The notes: generated by a model from the letters alone, not told the origin. 5,604 bases of DNA from an uncultured Eisenbergiella sp. (GCA_948960675.1 CARDPF010000211.1:1-5604); one strand, 5' to 3'; positions 1 through 5,451 are shown, numbered from the stretch's first letter. A program made the numbers and translations.

Positions 1-59
1 ATTCCCAATGGCCCGGACTTTTTACGGGCAACCAGACATTCTACATAACTATCATTCAT
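1..59 (-). CDS. Partial CDS (N-terminal 19 codons), unknown protein
   Basis: Reading leftward from an ATG at 59, the frame is open to the window edge and gives MNDSYVECLVARKKSGPLG. An AAGGTGG Shine-Dalgarno-like site (69-75) lies nine bases before the ATG. A good sigma-A promoter lies a further 45 bases upstream at 120-148. These two signals, rather than the short peptide, are the reason for calling a gene. The visible piece is polar and basic and has no recognisable domain. A short polar, basic N-terminus of this kind could precede a membrane segment, but that segment would be outside the window. The product cannot be named. It is transcribed divergently from the gene at 475, so the two may share a control region. 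Confidence 0.6.
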   Translation of the reverse strand, partial: MNDSYVECLVARKKSGPLG

Positions 60-119
60 GAAATCCTACCACCTTTTCTCAGATTGCAGCCATCCTGCTG
101 GCCGCCTGTATTTTCATCT

Positions 120-148
120 ATCATATTACATATTTCCCTCTTTTTCAA
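120..148 (-). promoter_or_regulatory. Sigma-A type promoter for the leftward partial gene
   Basis: On the minus strand the sequence reads TTGAAA (-35, 143-148), a 17-base spacer, then TATGAT (-10, 120-125). Each hexamer matches the consensus at five of six positions and the spacing is ideal. Transcription should start near 112, giving a leader of roughly 53 bases to the ATG at 59. The call is by inspection only. Confidence 0.62.
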
Positions 149-165
149 GCGGGGAATACCCCTTG
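146..165. promoter_or_regulatory. Inverted repeat between divergent promoters, possible operator
   Basis: A perfect GGGG-AATA-CCCC palindrome (151-162) is flanked by CAA on the left and TTG on the right, separated from the core by a two-base bulge on one side. It touches the -35 box of the leftward promoter and lies about 40 bases upstream of the rightward -35 box. A dimeric repressor could bind here, but no matching regulator gene is present. A chance palindrome of this size is possible. Confidence 0.25.
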
Positions 166-202
166 TTTATAAAATTTTCACGAAACTCTTCTTTTCCCTG
201 CA

Positions 203-231
203 TTGACTTATAAAAGACAAACGTTTATCAT
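203..231 (+). promoter_or_regulatory. Strong sigma-A type promoter for the gene at 475
   Basis: TTGACT (203-208) and TATCAT (226-231) are separated by exactly 17 bases, and each hexamer matches the consensus at five of six positions. The region upstream is AT-rich. Transcription should begin around 238, only about ten bases before the folded repeat starts. The predicted leader up to the ATG at 475 is about 237 bases and contains the whole repeat element. Confidence 0.68.
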
Positions 232-247
232 AAAAAAAGTAAACTGG

Positions 248-439
248 CATGCGCCATTGCTGGCACGCCACTACGCATGAAAGCCGGTTGTTACGCGCCT
301 GTGGCGCTTCCGCAACCGCCGCCGGTATGAACAATCCGGGCTGCCGCCCTCCTTGCTCATACCGGCTTGCCCGCCCGATATCCGGGCATCTGTGCAAGCA
401 AGCTTGCCCATATGCCCGGCTGCCGGTCGGGGCTTTCAT
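248..439 (+). repeat. Folded dispersed repeat, copy 1 (complete), in a probable 5' leader
   Basis: Bases 248 to about 379 match 5467 to about 5598 closely. There are about ten scattered substitutions plus one variable hairpin tip. Almost every base of 277-439 can be paired. A closing stem ATGAAAGCC/GGCTTTCAT (277-285 with 431-439) encloses three arms. Arm A is 286-290 with 313-317, capped by GCGCC/GGCGC (295-299, 303-307). Arm B is a perfect ten-base stem, 321-330 with 357-366, capped by GGGC/GCCC. Arm C is 371-377 with 424-430 (one mismatch), then GGGCAT/ATGCCC (384-389, 412-417), then GCAAGC/GCTTGC (394-399, 402-407). A further small hairpin may lie at about 250-265. Reading frames through this region are low-complexity and lack convincing starts, so I treat it as non-coding. 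It could be a REP- or MITE-like dispersed element or a structured leader RNA. Confidence 0.75.
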
Positions 440-474
440 AGTAAATAAACCACCGAAAAGGAGGATTACGGATC

Positions 475-1152
475 ATGGCTACAGGCAATTCCGTAAATGA
501 CGAAATACGGGAACAACAACGCAAGTTAAAAGGAAAACCTTTCAGGGAAAAATGGGCCTATTTCTGGGAATATTACAAGATCCATACCATCGTAATCATC
601 GCCGTCACCGCTGCCACAATCAGTCTGGTTCACACAATTGTCTCCCAAAAAGACTCTGCCTTGGATGTGGCGCTGGTAAATACCTTTTTAAAGGAAGAAT
701 ATGATTCCGAACAGGTCGCCGCCGATTTTGAGGCTTATGCCCAGATTGACACGGAAGAATACCAGGTTGTCATTGATCCCGACCTGTATGTGGACTACGA
801 GGGAACCGACCAGTATTCCTACGCCAACCTGCAAAAGCTCTCCGCCATGGCCGCTGCCCGGATGCTGGATGTGGTTTTGACCAATGACACTTATATCGAC
901 CATAACAGCCAGAGCGGCATGTTCACGGATCTGCACGACTTCTTTACGGAAGAAGAGCTTTCTGCCTATCAGGACAGGCTCCTCTACCGCGACCTGCCCG
1001 AGGACGATAAGGGGGAGGTTCCCATCGCCATCGACGTGCGGGATTCCAAATATATGCTCTCCGACCAGATACCCGCCTGGTTCTGTATCATCTCCTCCAC
1101 CGAGAAAGCCGACATGGCCAAGCTGTTTTTGCAGTTTCTTTTAGAGCCGTAG
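475..1152 (+). CDS. Membrane-anchored protein of unknown function, 225 aa
   Basis: The start is fixed by AAGGAGG at 458-464, ten bases before the ATG. The N-terminus is charged and amphipathic (residues 1-36, including FREKWAYFWEYYKIH). One hydrophobic segment follows at about 37-57. The remaining ~165 residues are acidic and probably lie outside the cell, since the positive residues sit before the membrane segment. The stretch around 129-162 (MLDVVLTNDTY, then MFTDLHDFFTEEEL) recalls the part of extracellular solute-binding proteins where a lobe names a variable to report and a 'DL..ff' turn follows. That similarity is only an impression. There is no lipobox, catalytic motif or transporter partner. 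It is the only gene behind the promoter at 203-231 and is followed by hairpins and a MITE. It is probably a lineage-specific surface or sensory protein, and its function is not known to me. Confidence 0.85.
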   Translation: MATGNSVNDEIREQQRKLKGKPFREKWAYFWEYYKIHTIVIIAVTAATISLVHTIVSQKDSALDVALVNTFLKEEYDSEQVAADFEAYAQIDTEEYQVVIDPDLYVDYEGTDQYSYANLQKLSAMAAARMLDVVLTNDTYIDHNSQSGMFTDLHDFFTEEELSAYQDRLLYRDLPEDDKGEVPIAIDVRDSKYMLSDQIPAWFCIISSTEKADMAKLFLQFLLEP

Positions 1153-1157
1153 ACAGG

Positions 1158-1184
1158 CTAGAGCGTGTTTGAAAATCGCTCTAG
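1158..1184. other. Perfect 8-bp hairpin after the 225-aa gene
   Basis: CTAGAGCG (1158-1165) and CGCTCTAG (1177-1184) form a perfect stem around an 11-base AT-rich loop, five bases after the stop codon at 1150-1152. No T-tract follows, because the MITE begins immediately. It therefore does not look like a working intrinsic terminator in its present state. Its last four bases, CTAG, are also the left end of the MITE, so it may be the target hairpin into which the MITE inserted. Confidence 0.55.
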
Positions 1185-1345
1185 TACAGCATTGCTTAAA
1201 TAGCGGTGAATAATGTGCCTGATATTTTTGTCAGGACAAGGCGGAGGAATGAGGCGATGCGGGTGCATCGTCGATTGACGACAACGCAGTACTGACAGAA
1301 ATAGCGGGTGCAGAATTCACCGTTATTTAAGCAATGCTGTACTAG
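1181..1345. mobile_element. MITE-like palindromic element with 54-base arms
   Basis: Bases 1181-1234 and 1292-1345 are reverse complements in an ungapped alignment. Of 54 positions, 46 are Watson-Crick pairs, five are G-T (G-U in RNA) and only three are true mismatches. The outermost 31 bases differ at one position. The termini read CTAG-TACAGCATTGC and GCAATGCTGTA-CTAG. CTAG may be a 4-bp target duplication, leaving a 157-bp element, or it may be part of the inverted repeat. The 57-base centre holds mutually exclusive hairpins: CGATGC/GCATCG (1255-1260, 1265-1270) and TCGTC/GACGA (1268-1272, 1277-1281). There is no coding capacity. It would depend on a transposase elsewhere. A CTAG-type 4-bp duplication is known for IS5-group elements, but the family here is not established. 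Confidence 0.78.
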
Positions 1346-1361
1346 GTCACGCAGCGGGAAT

Positions 1362-1437
1362 CAAAAAACGGGAGGTGGAATTTACCATGGCCCCAAAGTC
1401 CTCCAGACCCACGGTAAATTCCGCATCCCGGTTTTTG
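1362..1437. terminator. Large hairpin with T-tracts both ways: bidirectional terminator
   Basis: Arms 1362-1386 and 1413-1437 pair with three differences, including ten consecutive perfect pairs (1377-1386 with 1413-1422) and CGGGA/TCCCG below them. Three more pairs (TGG/CCA, 1388-1390 with 1409-1411) extend the top across one mismatch. On the plus strand the GC part of the stem is followed by GTTTTTGTTT. On the minus strand it is followed by TTTTTTGATT. The position between convergent genes (rightward gene ending at 1152, leftward gene ending at 1524) fits a shared terminator. The loop of about 18-26 bases is larger than typical, so a repeat origin is also possible. The rest of the gene-free gap, 1438-1523, contains nothing else I can support. 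Confidence 0.55.
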
Positions 1438-1523
1438 TTTCGCCATCCGCCTCTGCCTGTCTCCCGATTCCTGCAGGCCATTTCAAATCTACAGATTTGT
1501 AACGATATAAAACTCCCTGAAAT

Positions 1524-2051
1524 TTATCTCTTAATCAGGTATCTTTGTATGACTTCTTTATAAGTTTCGCTATAAAGTTCTGCTTCCAGTTTTCCCCCGC
1601 AGTTTTGAATCACCTTGGCGGAAGCGGCATTGGATTTATCGCAGGTCACTATCACTTCGGAAATCCCAAGTGTGTCATATACTTTCAAGGCTTCGTTAAG
1701 CATTTGGGTTGCATAATGCTTTGTGCGCTCGGTGGGCCGTATGCAATAGCCTATATGTCCTCCTTCTTTTCTCAAAAAATCGTTCAACGCCAACCGTATG
1801 TTTATCATTCCAACAATCGCATCGTCCTCCTGACGGATATAAAAATAAGTTAATTCCGGCACTCTTGGCAGCAAGACATTTGCAATATCCACGCCCGCTG
1901 CTACTTTTTTGAGCCACTCCTCGTAAGTTGCCTTTTTAAGATACTTATCCAATGAACCGCTTCCGCTGATATCAGAATGATACGCATAAAATTCATCGAT
2001 AAACTGTATTGCTTTTTCTTTGTAGCTTATATCAGGAAATACTAATTTCAT
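1524..2051 (-). CDS. GNAT-family N-acetyltransferase, 175 aa
   Basis: This is predicted to transfer acetyl from acetyl-CoA to an amine; the substrate is unknown. I chose the ATG at 2051 because GAGGG (2059-2063) lies seven bases before it and overlaps the dapF stop codon. An upstream in-frame ATG at 2108 would lie inside dapF and lacks this support. The GNAT core is clear: a central strand ending DDAIVGMINIRLAL (about 76-89), then GGHIGYCIRP (97-106), the acetyl-CoA loop region at 105-114, the helix YATQMLNEALKVYDTLGI, strand SEVIVTCDKSNAASAKVIQNCGG (131-153) and a C-terminal strand. The pyrophosphate-binding loop usually reads R/Q-x-x-G-x-G/A; here it is R-T-K-H-Y-A, with His112 in place of the usual Gly. 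The gene is the second in a two-gene unit, ten bases after dapF. In sampled 60-base lines its GC is about 40%, against 55-70% in dapF, which suggests later acquisition. Confidence 0.88.
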   Translation of the reverse strand: MKLVFPDISYKEKAIQFIDEFYAYHSDISGSGSLDKYLKKATYEEWLKKVAAGVDIANVLLPRVPELTYFYIRQEDDAIVGMINIRLALNDFLRKEGGHIGYCIRPTERTKHYATQMLNEALKVYDTLGISEVIVTCDKSNAASAKVIQNCGGKLEAELYSETYKEVIQRYLIKR

Positions 2052-2061
2052 TGGCTGTCCC

Positions 2062-2934
2062 TCATACGCATTTAGCCGGTTCCAATTTCGTATCCATTTC
2101 CCCCTCAAATACGAATTCGGCCGGTCCGGTCATAAATACATGGTTGTCGGTTTCGTCCCACCGGATGGATAGTTCGCCGCCCAACACCTGCACCGACACA
2201 CTGCGCCCGGTCTTTGCGTTGAGCACACAGGCCACCGCTGTCGCACAGCAGCCGGTTCCGCAGGCCAGCGTCTCCCCGGTTCCCCGCTCCCACACCCGCA
2301 TCCGGACATGCGCGTCATCCAGCACCTGTACAAACTCGGTATTGGTCCGATTCGGAAAACAGGGATGCCGTTCAAACAACGGTCCCAGAGTTTCCAGCTT
2401 TAGTCCCTCCACATCCTCCACAAAAACCACCGCATGGGGATTGCCCATGGAAACGCAGGTGATCCGGTACAGGCTGTCCCCGACAGTGATCGGCATATCC
2501 ACCACCCGTCCGGTATGGGCGGTGACGGGAATACGGGCCGCCTCCAGTTCCGGCTCCCCCATATCCACGGTGACGGCGCGCGTGGTTTTGTCCTGCACGT
2601 CCAGCTTTATGTACTTTACTTTCCCGCCGCTCACAATGGAAAATTCCTCCCGGTCGGTCATTCCTGTATCGTGTACATATTTTGCCACACATCGGATCCC
2701 GTTGCCGCACATCTCGGAACGGCTGCCGTCCGCATTGTACATCTCCATCTCAAAATCCGCCCGTCCCCCACCGGGATTGATAAAAATCACCCCATCGCTG
2801 CCGATCCCGAAATGCCGGTCGCTGACGGCGCGCACAAACGCCGGTTTTCTCTCCTGTCCGATTTTTTCTAAGAATCCGTTTATGTATACATAATCATTCC
2901 CGCAACCCTGCATTTTGGTAAACCGTATTCCCAT
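2062..2934 (-). CDS. dapF: Diaminopimelate epimerase
   Basis: This cytosolic, cofactor-independent enzyme interconverts LL- and meso-diaminopimelate, the last step before lysine and the source of the peptidoglycan cross-linking residue. The two catalytic cysteines are both present in family motifs: Cys76 in MCGNGIRC (75-82) and Cys225 in ETLACGTGC (221-229). Other conserved pieces are KMQGCGNDYVYI at the N-terminus, NADGSRSEMCGNG (67-79), GNPHAVVF (164-171) and RTNTEFV (196-202). Length from this start is 290 residues, slightly over the usual 270-280. Two in-frame ATGs lie six bases apart (2940 and 2934). GGAGG is only two bases from the first and eight from the second, so I prefer 2934. A much longer open frame extends to 3249 but has no family similarity and lies opposite another gene. 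The acetyltransferase gene follows ten bases downstream. Confidence 0.96.
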   Translation of the reverse strand: MGIRFTKMQGCGNDYVYINGFLEKIGQERKPAFVRAVSDRHFGIGSDGVIFINPGGGRADFEMEMYNADGSRSEMCGNGIRCVAKYVHDTGMTDREEFSIVSGGKVKYIKLDVQDKTTRAVTVDMGEPELEAARIPVTAHTGRVVDMPITVGDSLYRITCVSMGNPHAVVFVEDVEGLKLETLGPLFERHPCFPNRTNTEFVQVLDDAHVRMRVWERGTGETLACGTGCCATAVACVLNAKTGRSVSVQVLGGELSIRWDETDNHVFMTGPAEFVFEGEMDTKLEPAKCV

Positions 2935-2951
2935 TCCCATTCCCTCCAATG

Positions 2952-2969
2952 TCACCCGATTTGTGTCAT
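2952..2969 (-). CDS. Possible leader mini-ORF (MTQIG) before dapF
   Basis: On the minus strand, a perfect AAGGAGG (2977-2983) stands seven bases before an ATG that opens ATG ACA CAA ATC GGG TGA. The frame stops 11 bases before the first dapF ATG and is out of frame with dapF. This Shine-Dalgarno is stronger and better spaced than that of dapF itself, and no dapF-frame start lies at a usable distance from it. Translation of five codons could feed ribosomes into dapF by reinitiation. It contains no lysine codon, so simple lysine attenuation is not suggested. It may instead be a chance G-rich stretch or a decayed start. Confidence 0.3.
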   Translation of the reverse strand: MTQIG

Positions 2970-3025
2970 ATTCCCCCCTCCTTACGCGTACATTGGAATA
3001 ACAAACGAATCGGGGGAAAAGCGCA

Positions 3026-3475
3026 ATGAGTTCCAAAACCAAAATTTTTGTACTGCATTTGAAAGAGCTGATATATACGGGTGTGTTTGTGCTGCTGGCC
3101 ATTTTGTTCCTTGTCCTGATGGTCGTGATGTTCCTGCCCGAAAAGGATCCCGGAAAGCCCTCCCTGTCCGACGATACGGCACGGTATGTGCCCGGAAAAT
3201 ACACCACTTCCCTGCAGGTAGGGCAGGGAAATGTGGACGTGGAGGTCATCGTGGATCAGTCGGCCATCAACTCCGTACGGCTCGTCAACTTAAATGAAGT
3301 CATCACCACCATGTATCCTCTGATGGAGCCCTGTATGGAAACCATCGCGGACCAGGTCTGCGAAAACCAGTCCTTAGAAAACATCACTTATCCGGAGGAA
3401 AACAAATATACCTCCCAGCTGCTGCTAAACGCCATACAGTCTGCCCTGCAGAAAGCCGCCCTTGCGCAGGAGTAA
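3026..3475 (+). CDS. Single-pass membrane protein, weakly FMN-binding-domain-like, 149 aa
   Basis: The start follows a GGGGGAAA ribosome site (about 3012-3019). A short basic N-terminus precedes one strong hydrophobic segment (about residues 15-37). A proline- and serine-rich linker follows (38-55), then a small domain (about 56-145). Its order of elements, YVPGKYTTSLQVG, then VDVEVIVDQSAINSVRLVNLN, then a C-terminal YTSQLLLNAIQSAL helix, recalls the FMN-binding domain of NqrC/RnfG-type proteins. However, the S/T-G-A-T/S flavin attachment motif expected before the last helix is absent (EENKYTS, 125-130). The resemblance is therefore to fold only, and I infer no flavin. The gene is divergent from dapF and convergent with nadE. 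It is probably a conserved protein of unknown function in Lachnospiraceae, with the domain outside the membrane. Confidence 0.85.
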   Translation: MSSKTKIFVLHLKELIYTGVFVLLAILFLVLMVVMFLPEKDPGKPSLSDDTARYVPGKYTTSLQVGQGNVDVEVIVDQSAINSVRLVNLNEVITTMYPLMEPCMETIADQVCENQSLENITYPEENKYTSQLLLNAIQSALQKAALAQE

Positions 3476-3500
3476 CAGCCCAGACAAGTCTGCCCTGTTA
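3473..3500. other. Hairpin spanning the stop codon of the 149-aa gene
   Basis: TAACAG (3473-3478) pairs with CTGTTA (3495-3500). Inside it, across a CC/CC internal loop, CAGAC pairs with GTCTG (3481-3485, 3488-3492), although the innermost pair would have to open. The first three bases are the TAA stop codon of the upstream gene. No T-tract follows on either strand. It could protect mRNA 3' ends or cooperate with the terminator just downstream. Confidence 0.4.
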
Positions 3501-3516
3501 CGGCCACACGCATGTT

Positions 3517-3551
3517 TACGGCGTTTTAAAAGCCTTACGCCCGTATTTTTT
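3517..3551 (+). terminator. Intrinsic terminator of the 149-aa gene, overlapping the nadE 3' end
   Basis: TACGGCGT (3517-3524) pairs with ACGCCCGTA (3537-3545) with one bulged base (3540) and a 12-base loop. It is followed directly by six T residues (3546-3551). This is a sound rho-independent terminator for rightward transcription. Its right arm and T-tract are the last codons of nadE (stop 3535-3537) read on the other strand. I see no equally clear T-tract terminator for nadE in the leftward direction. Confidence 0.6.
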
Positions 3552-5451
3552 CCAGTTCCGCCTGCCACGCCGCCATGCTGGCATCGGAAGGCATTCTCCA
3601 ATCCCCCCGGGGGGACAGTGCCACGCTGCCGACCTTTGGCCCGTCCGGCAGGCAGGAACGCTTGAACTGCTGGGTAAAAAATCTTTTGTAAAAAATCCGC
3701 AGCCATTTTAAGATTTCCCCTTCCCCATAAACACCGGCAAAGGCTTCTCCGGCCAGCCGGTAGATTTTTGCCGGGGAAAACCCACACCGGAGCATATAAT
3801 AAAGGAAAAAATCGTGCAGTTCATAAGGACCCACCAACTCTTCCGTTTTCTGGCTGATGCAGCCGTCCACCGGGGGCAAAAGTTCCGGACTGACCGGCGT
3901 ATCCAGCACATCCGACAGCACTGTCCGCAGCCCTTCCTCCCTGCAGGTATCCGCCGCATATTGTACCAGATGACGCACCAGCGTTTTGGGAACGCCGGCA
4001 TTGACGCCATACATGGACATATGATCCCCGTTATAGGTCGCCCATCCCAGTGCCAGTTCGGACAAATCCCCGGTGCCGATCACCATTCCTCCCGTCTGGT
4101 TTGCCAAATCCATCAACACCTGGGTGCGCTCCCTTGCCTGCCCGTTTTCGTACGTCACGTCATGGCAGTCCGGCGCCTGCCCGATATCCCGAAAATGCAC
4201 CTGCACCGCCTCCCGGATATGCACCTTGCGCAGCGTGGTTTTCAAAGCCTTGGCCAATCTGCAGGCGTTGTCATAGGTACGGTCCGTGGTTCCAAAGCAG
4301 GGCATGGTCACGGACAAAATGCCGCGCCTGTCAAGCCCCAGACTATCAAAAGCGCGCGCCGCCACCAGCAGCGCAAGCGTGGAGTCCAAACCGCCGGATA
4401 CCCCGACCACAGCGGATTTGCATCCTGTATGGGCAAGGCGTTTTTGGAGGCCGCAGGCCTGCATGGTCAGAATTTCCTCGCACCGCTCCCGTTTTGTCTC
4501 CTGATCGGAAGGAACAAATGGCAGCGGAGCAAACGTCCGCGTCAGCGGTGTCTCCTCCTTCTCCAAAAAAAAGGCAACCCGCACATAATCCGCCGGTTCC
4601 TGGCCCCCCCAGACGCGCATCCTCCTGCGCTCATGGCACAACCTGTCTATATCCAGCTCCGACACCGTAATCCCGTTGCAAAAACGCTGTGCCTGCGCCA
4701 GCACCACACCGTTTTCCAAAATCATATTGTGTCCGGAAAAAACCAGATCCTGGGTGGATTCCCCCTGCCCGGCGCTGCTGTACACATATCCGGCCACCAG
4801 ACGTCCGCTGGCTGCCTGTAGCAGGATTTTGCGGTACTGCTCCTTTCCCACCGTCTCATTGGAAGCCGAAAGGTTCACAATGACCGTGGCCCCCGCTTTC
4901 TGATGGGCCACAGAGGGCGGATCCGCCACCCACAAATCCTCACAGATTTCACAGCCTATCACAAGCCCCGGCATCCCCAAACAGGCAAGCAGGATGTTGC
5001 CGCCAAAAGGGATTTTCTCCCCATCAAAATCTACGCTGTCCACTTCCCCCATGCCAGCGGCAAAATAGCGCGCCTCGTAAAATTCCCCGTAATTGGGGAT
5101 ATTGCGCTTGGGGATAAAAGCCAGTATTTTACCGTCCTGCACAGCCGCCGCCACATTATAAAGCTTCCCGTCCTTTTCCAGGGGAAGCCCTGCAAACACC
5201 AGACTGTCATGTCCCCCGGTATGGGCGGCAACCGTGCAAAGCGCCTTTTTGGCACTGTCCAATAGCCGCTCCTGGAAAAACAAATCCGCACAGGTATAGC
5301 CGGTCAGACACAACTCCGGCAGCACAATGATCTTTACTTTTTTTGCAAAACACGCATCCAGCGATTCGCAAATCCTTGCGGCATTCCAATCCGGATCTGC
5401 CACGCGCACATCCGGCGTCACCGCCGCCACTTTCAAAAATCCATGTCTCAT
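3535..5451 (-). CDS. nadE: Glutamine-dependent NAD+ synthetase, 638 aa
   Basis: This enzyme catalyses the ATP-dependent amidation of deamido-NAD+ to NAD+ in the cytosol, using ammonia released from glutamine by its own N-terminal domain. Residues about 6-290 form a nitrilase-type glutaminase with the expected Glu46 (VLPELCLTGY), Lys115 (FIPKRNIPNY) and Cys170 (GCEICEDLW) triad. Residues about 325-638 form the NAD synthetase: the ATP-loop SGGLDST (352-358), GTGDLSELALGW (459-470), ATYNGDHMSMYGVNAGVPKT (471-490) and the conserved tail LSPRGDWRMPSDA. Length fits the long, two-domain bacterial type. An in-frame TAG lies three codons upstream, so the ATG at 5451 is the earliest possible start, and its MRHGF opening fits the family. 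The ribosome site is unusually poor: only AGG abutting the ATG. The gene is convergent with the 149-residue membrane protein gene, and its upstream region is occupied by repeat copy 2 in antisense orientation. Confidence 0.97.
   Translation of the reverse strand: MRHGFLKVAAVTPDVRVADPDWNAARICESLDACFAKKVKIIVLPELCLTGYTCADLFFQERLLDSAKKALCTVAAHTGGHDSLVFAGLPLEKDGKLYNVAAAVQDGKILAFIPKRNIPNYGEFYEARYFAAGMGEVDSVDFDGEKIPFGGNILLACLGMPGLVIGCEICEDLWVADPPSVAHQKAGATVIVNLSASNETVGKEQYRKILLQAASGRLVAGYVYSSAGQGESTQDLVFSGHNMILENGVVLAQAQRFCNGITVSELDIDRLCHERRRMRVWGGQEPADYVRVAFFLEKEETPLTRTFAPLPFVPSDQETKRERCEEILTMQACGLQKRLAHTGCKSAVVGVSGGLDSTLALLVAARAFDSLGLDRRGILSVTMPCFGTTDRTYDNACRLAKALKTTLRKVHIREAVQVHFRDIGQAPDCHDVTYENGQARERTQVLMDLANQTGGMVIGTGDLSELALGWATYNGDHMSMYGVNAGVPKTLVRHLVQYAADTCREEGLRTVLSDVLDTPVSPELLPPVDGCISQKTEELVGPYELHDFFLYYMLRCGFSPAKIYRLAGEAFAGVYGEGEILKWLRIFYKRFFTQQFKRSCLPDGPKVGSVALSPRGDWRMPSDASMAAWQAELEKIRA

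Noticed and set aside
55..123. A 22-codon leftward frame (MIDENTGGQQDG...) whose stop overlaps the partial gene's ATG
   Set aside because: Its ATG lies inside the -10 box of the promoter at 120-148, so it would not be on that transcript, and its ribosome site is weak.
167..439. Open frames on both strands through the 248-439 region
   Set aside because: They follow from GC-rich inverted repeats, lack good starts, and the region matches a non-coding repeat found again at 5467.
1484..1499. CAAATC-TACA-GATTTG hairpin between the acetyltransferase gene and the large terminator
   Set aside because: Six weak pairs and no T-tract on either strand; the palindrome at 1362-1437 is the better terminator.
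2009..2893. Rightward frame of 294 codons opposite dapF
   Set aside because: It is a Ser/Thr/Pro-rich shadow of the dapF reverse complement with no ribosome site or family features.
2935..3249. In-frame extension of dapF to a 395-residue protein
   Set aside because: The extra 100 or so residues have no DapF similarity and lie opposite the membrane protein gene, and a ribosome site marks the start at 2934/2940.
3814..4821. Long rightward frame of 335 codons inside nadE
   Set aside because: It is antisense to a NadE whose motifs are complete, and its translation is low-complexity and Pro/His/Gln-rich with no domain.
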